Assembly (NCBI GenBank): GCA_023390635.1
Contig: JAEWCM010000143.1
Coordinates: 1-13,278, forward strand
DNA from: Bacillota bacterium
GTDB lineage: Bacteria > Bacillota > Desulfitobacteriia > Desulfitobacteriales > Desulfitobacteriaceae
Length of the DNA stretch: 13,278 bases
Reading direction: 5' to 3'
In this document: positions 12,962 through 13,278 of the stretch, one piece after another
How positions within the stretch are numbered: position 1 is the first letter of the stretch
Layout: each line of letters starts with the position of its first letter
Notes under the pieces: model-generated
The model's database searches: none
Seen by the model: the letters and a program-made list of their open reading frames with translations, nothing else
What the model was told of the DNA's origin: nothing
Made by a program: the position numbers and the translations under genes

Positions 12962-13153
12962 ATGCAAGCCAAAGTTGATAAGGACACCTGCATAGGATGC
13001 GGTGTTTGTCCTGCAGTCTGCCCTGAGGTTTTTAAAATGGACAGTGATGGTCAAGCGGTTGCTTATGTTTCCCCTGTTCCTGGAGAATTTGAGGAAAGCG
13101 CCGAAGAAGCAGCAGATAGCTGCCCAGTCAGTGCTATTCATATTGAAAAATAA
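12962..13153 (+). CDS. Small 4Fe-4S ferredoxin
   Basis: This 63-residue acidic electron carrier has one ferredoxin motif, CIGCGVCPAVCP, giving Cys10, Cys13 and Cys16, and a distant CP at Cys54. These four would hold a single 4Fe-4S cluster. Cys20 is left over: in two-cluster ferredoxins that position binds the second cluster, and in some one-cluster proteins it forms a disulfide, but no partner cysteine exists here. The family resembles the small ferredoxins of Clostridia, Thermotoga and sulfate reducers. ATG 12962 has AAGGAGGA seven bases upstream. The gene is divergent from spo0A and has no terminator of its own in the window, because a group II intron end starts directly after its stop codon. 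Confidence 0.95.
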   Translation: MQAKVDKDTCIGCGVCPAVCPEVFKMDSDGQAVAYVSPVPGEFEESAEEAADSCPVSAIHIEK

Positions 13154-13278
13154 ATCGGGTAGGAGGCTGATCATTATTTGATCAGCCGACCTCCCACAGC
13201 ACCGTACGTACCGTTCGGTATACGGCGCTTCCAAAGTTTACACCTTACTTTGCAGAGTAACATTCCGTAAAACTGAGA
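13154..13278 (-). mobile_element. 3' end of a group II intron (class C-like), domains V and VI
   Basis: Read leftward, 13228-13199 folds as intron domain V: an 8 bp helix (GCGCCGTA with TACGGTGC, including a G-U pair), a two-base CG bulge, a 4 bp helix TACC/GGTA and a four-base loop. The catalytic triad is CGC, as known for class C introns such as that of Oceanobacillus iheyensis, rather than the usual AGC. After a TGT linker, 13195-13157 folds as domain VI: GGCTGATCA pairs with TGATCAGCC over a 5-base loop, and the base GGGAGG/CCTACCC leaves one unpaired A, complement of T13160, as the likely branch point. The intron would end CCCGAT at 13154. The rest continues beyond the window. Confidence 0.85.
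13245..13278 (-). CDS. Possible C-terminal end of the intron reverse transcriptase (partial)
   Basis: Just before domain V a minus-strand frame runs in from the window edge and reads LSFTECYSAK before TAA at 13247-13245. Intron-encoded reverse transcriptase/maturase genes commonly stop shortly before domain V in class C introns, so this may be the enzyme's last ten residues. The stretch is too short to identify by itself, and the call rests on position only. Confidence 0.3.
   Translation of the reverse strand, partial: LSFTECYSAK

Noticed and set aside
13157..13195. Intrinsic terminator of the ferredoxin gene
   Set aside because: The hairpin is strong but no T-run follows on the plus strand, and the sequence fits group II intron domain VI much better.
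12914..13234. Minus-strand 106-codon open frame across the ferredoxin gene and intron end
   Set aside because: It lies antisense to the ferredoxin gene and over the intron's domains V and VI, has no clear ribosome binding site and no recognisable domain.

Overview
The window looks like chromosomal DNA from an endospore-forming, moderate-GC Clostridia member. A Desulfitobacterium-like member of the Peptococcales is my best guess, but that is inference from style, not a search result. The signs are a full-length Spo0A, strong AGGAGG-type ribosome binding sites with several GTG and TTG starts, textbook sigma-A promoters (TTGACA, 17 bp, TATAAT-like), a small 4Fe-4S ferredoxin and a bacterial class C group II intron end.

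Region by region. (1) Positions 1-118 hold five or six degenerate 20-21 bp tandem repeats that look like the end of a transposable element lying to the left. (2) Positions 141-2274 form one rightward operon: a strong promoter overlapped by two copies of an 18 bp palindromic operator, then a DUF2975 membrane protein, a YozG-type mini-HTH regulator and a B12-binding radical SAM enzyme, the last two overlapping. (3) Positions 2284-3616 form a leftward pair, a TetR regulator followed by a DUF998-type membrane protein, from a promoter with one palindromic operator in its spacer and an identical half-site pair just after the -10. (4) Positions 3635-4432 form a second leftward pair, a small XRE regulator and a four-helix membrane protein, behind a promoter with three direct repeats exactly 23 bp apart, and closed by a terminator. 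(5) Positions 4440-4909 hold no clear large gene: a possible 29-residue ORF ending in a perfect 24 bp palindrome, a structured 57 bp segment, and tRNA-Arg(CCG) with its own terminator and promoter.

(6) Positions 4940-10796 carry a complete leftward peptide-type ABC importer in the order dppA, dppB, dppC, dppD, dppF (lipoprotein, two permeases, two ATPases). Hairpins and a probable second promoter separate dppA from dppBCDF, which fits higher expression of the binding protein than of the membrane complex. (7) Positions 10962-11624 encode a thymidylate-kinase-family protein with a non-standard P-loop. (8) Positions 11787-12677 carry spo0A with a perfect 0A box in its promoter region, suggesting autoregulation. 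(9) Positions 12862-13153 carry a divergent small ferredoxin gene. (10) From 13154 to the window end lies the 3' end of a group II intron on the minus strand. Domains V and VI are recognisable, and the intron boundary falls right at the ferredoxin stop codon.

The most notable observations are the intron end touching the ferredoxin gene, three differently built multi-operator promoters in the first 4.5 kb, the radical SAM enzyme tied to a YoaS/YozG-like pair, and the unusual thymidylate-kinase-like protein. I found no CRISPR array and no complete insertion sequence or prophage.
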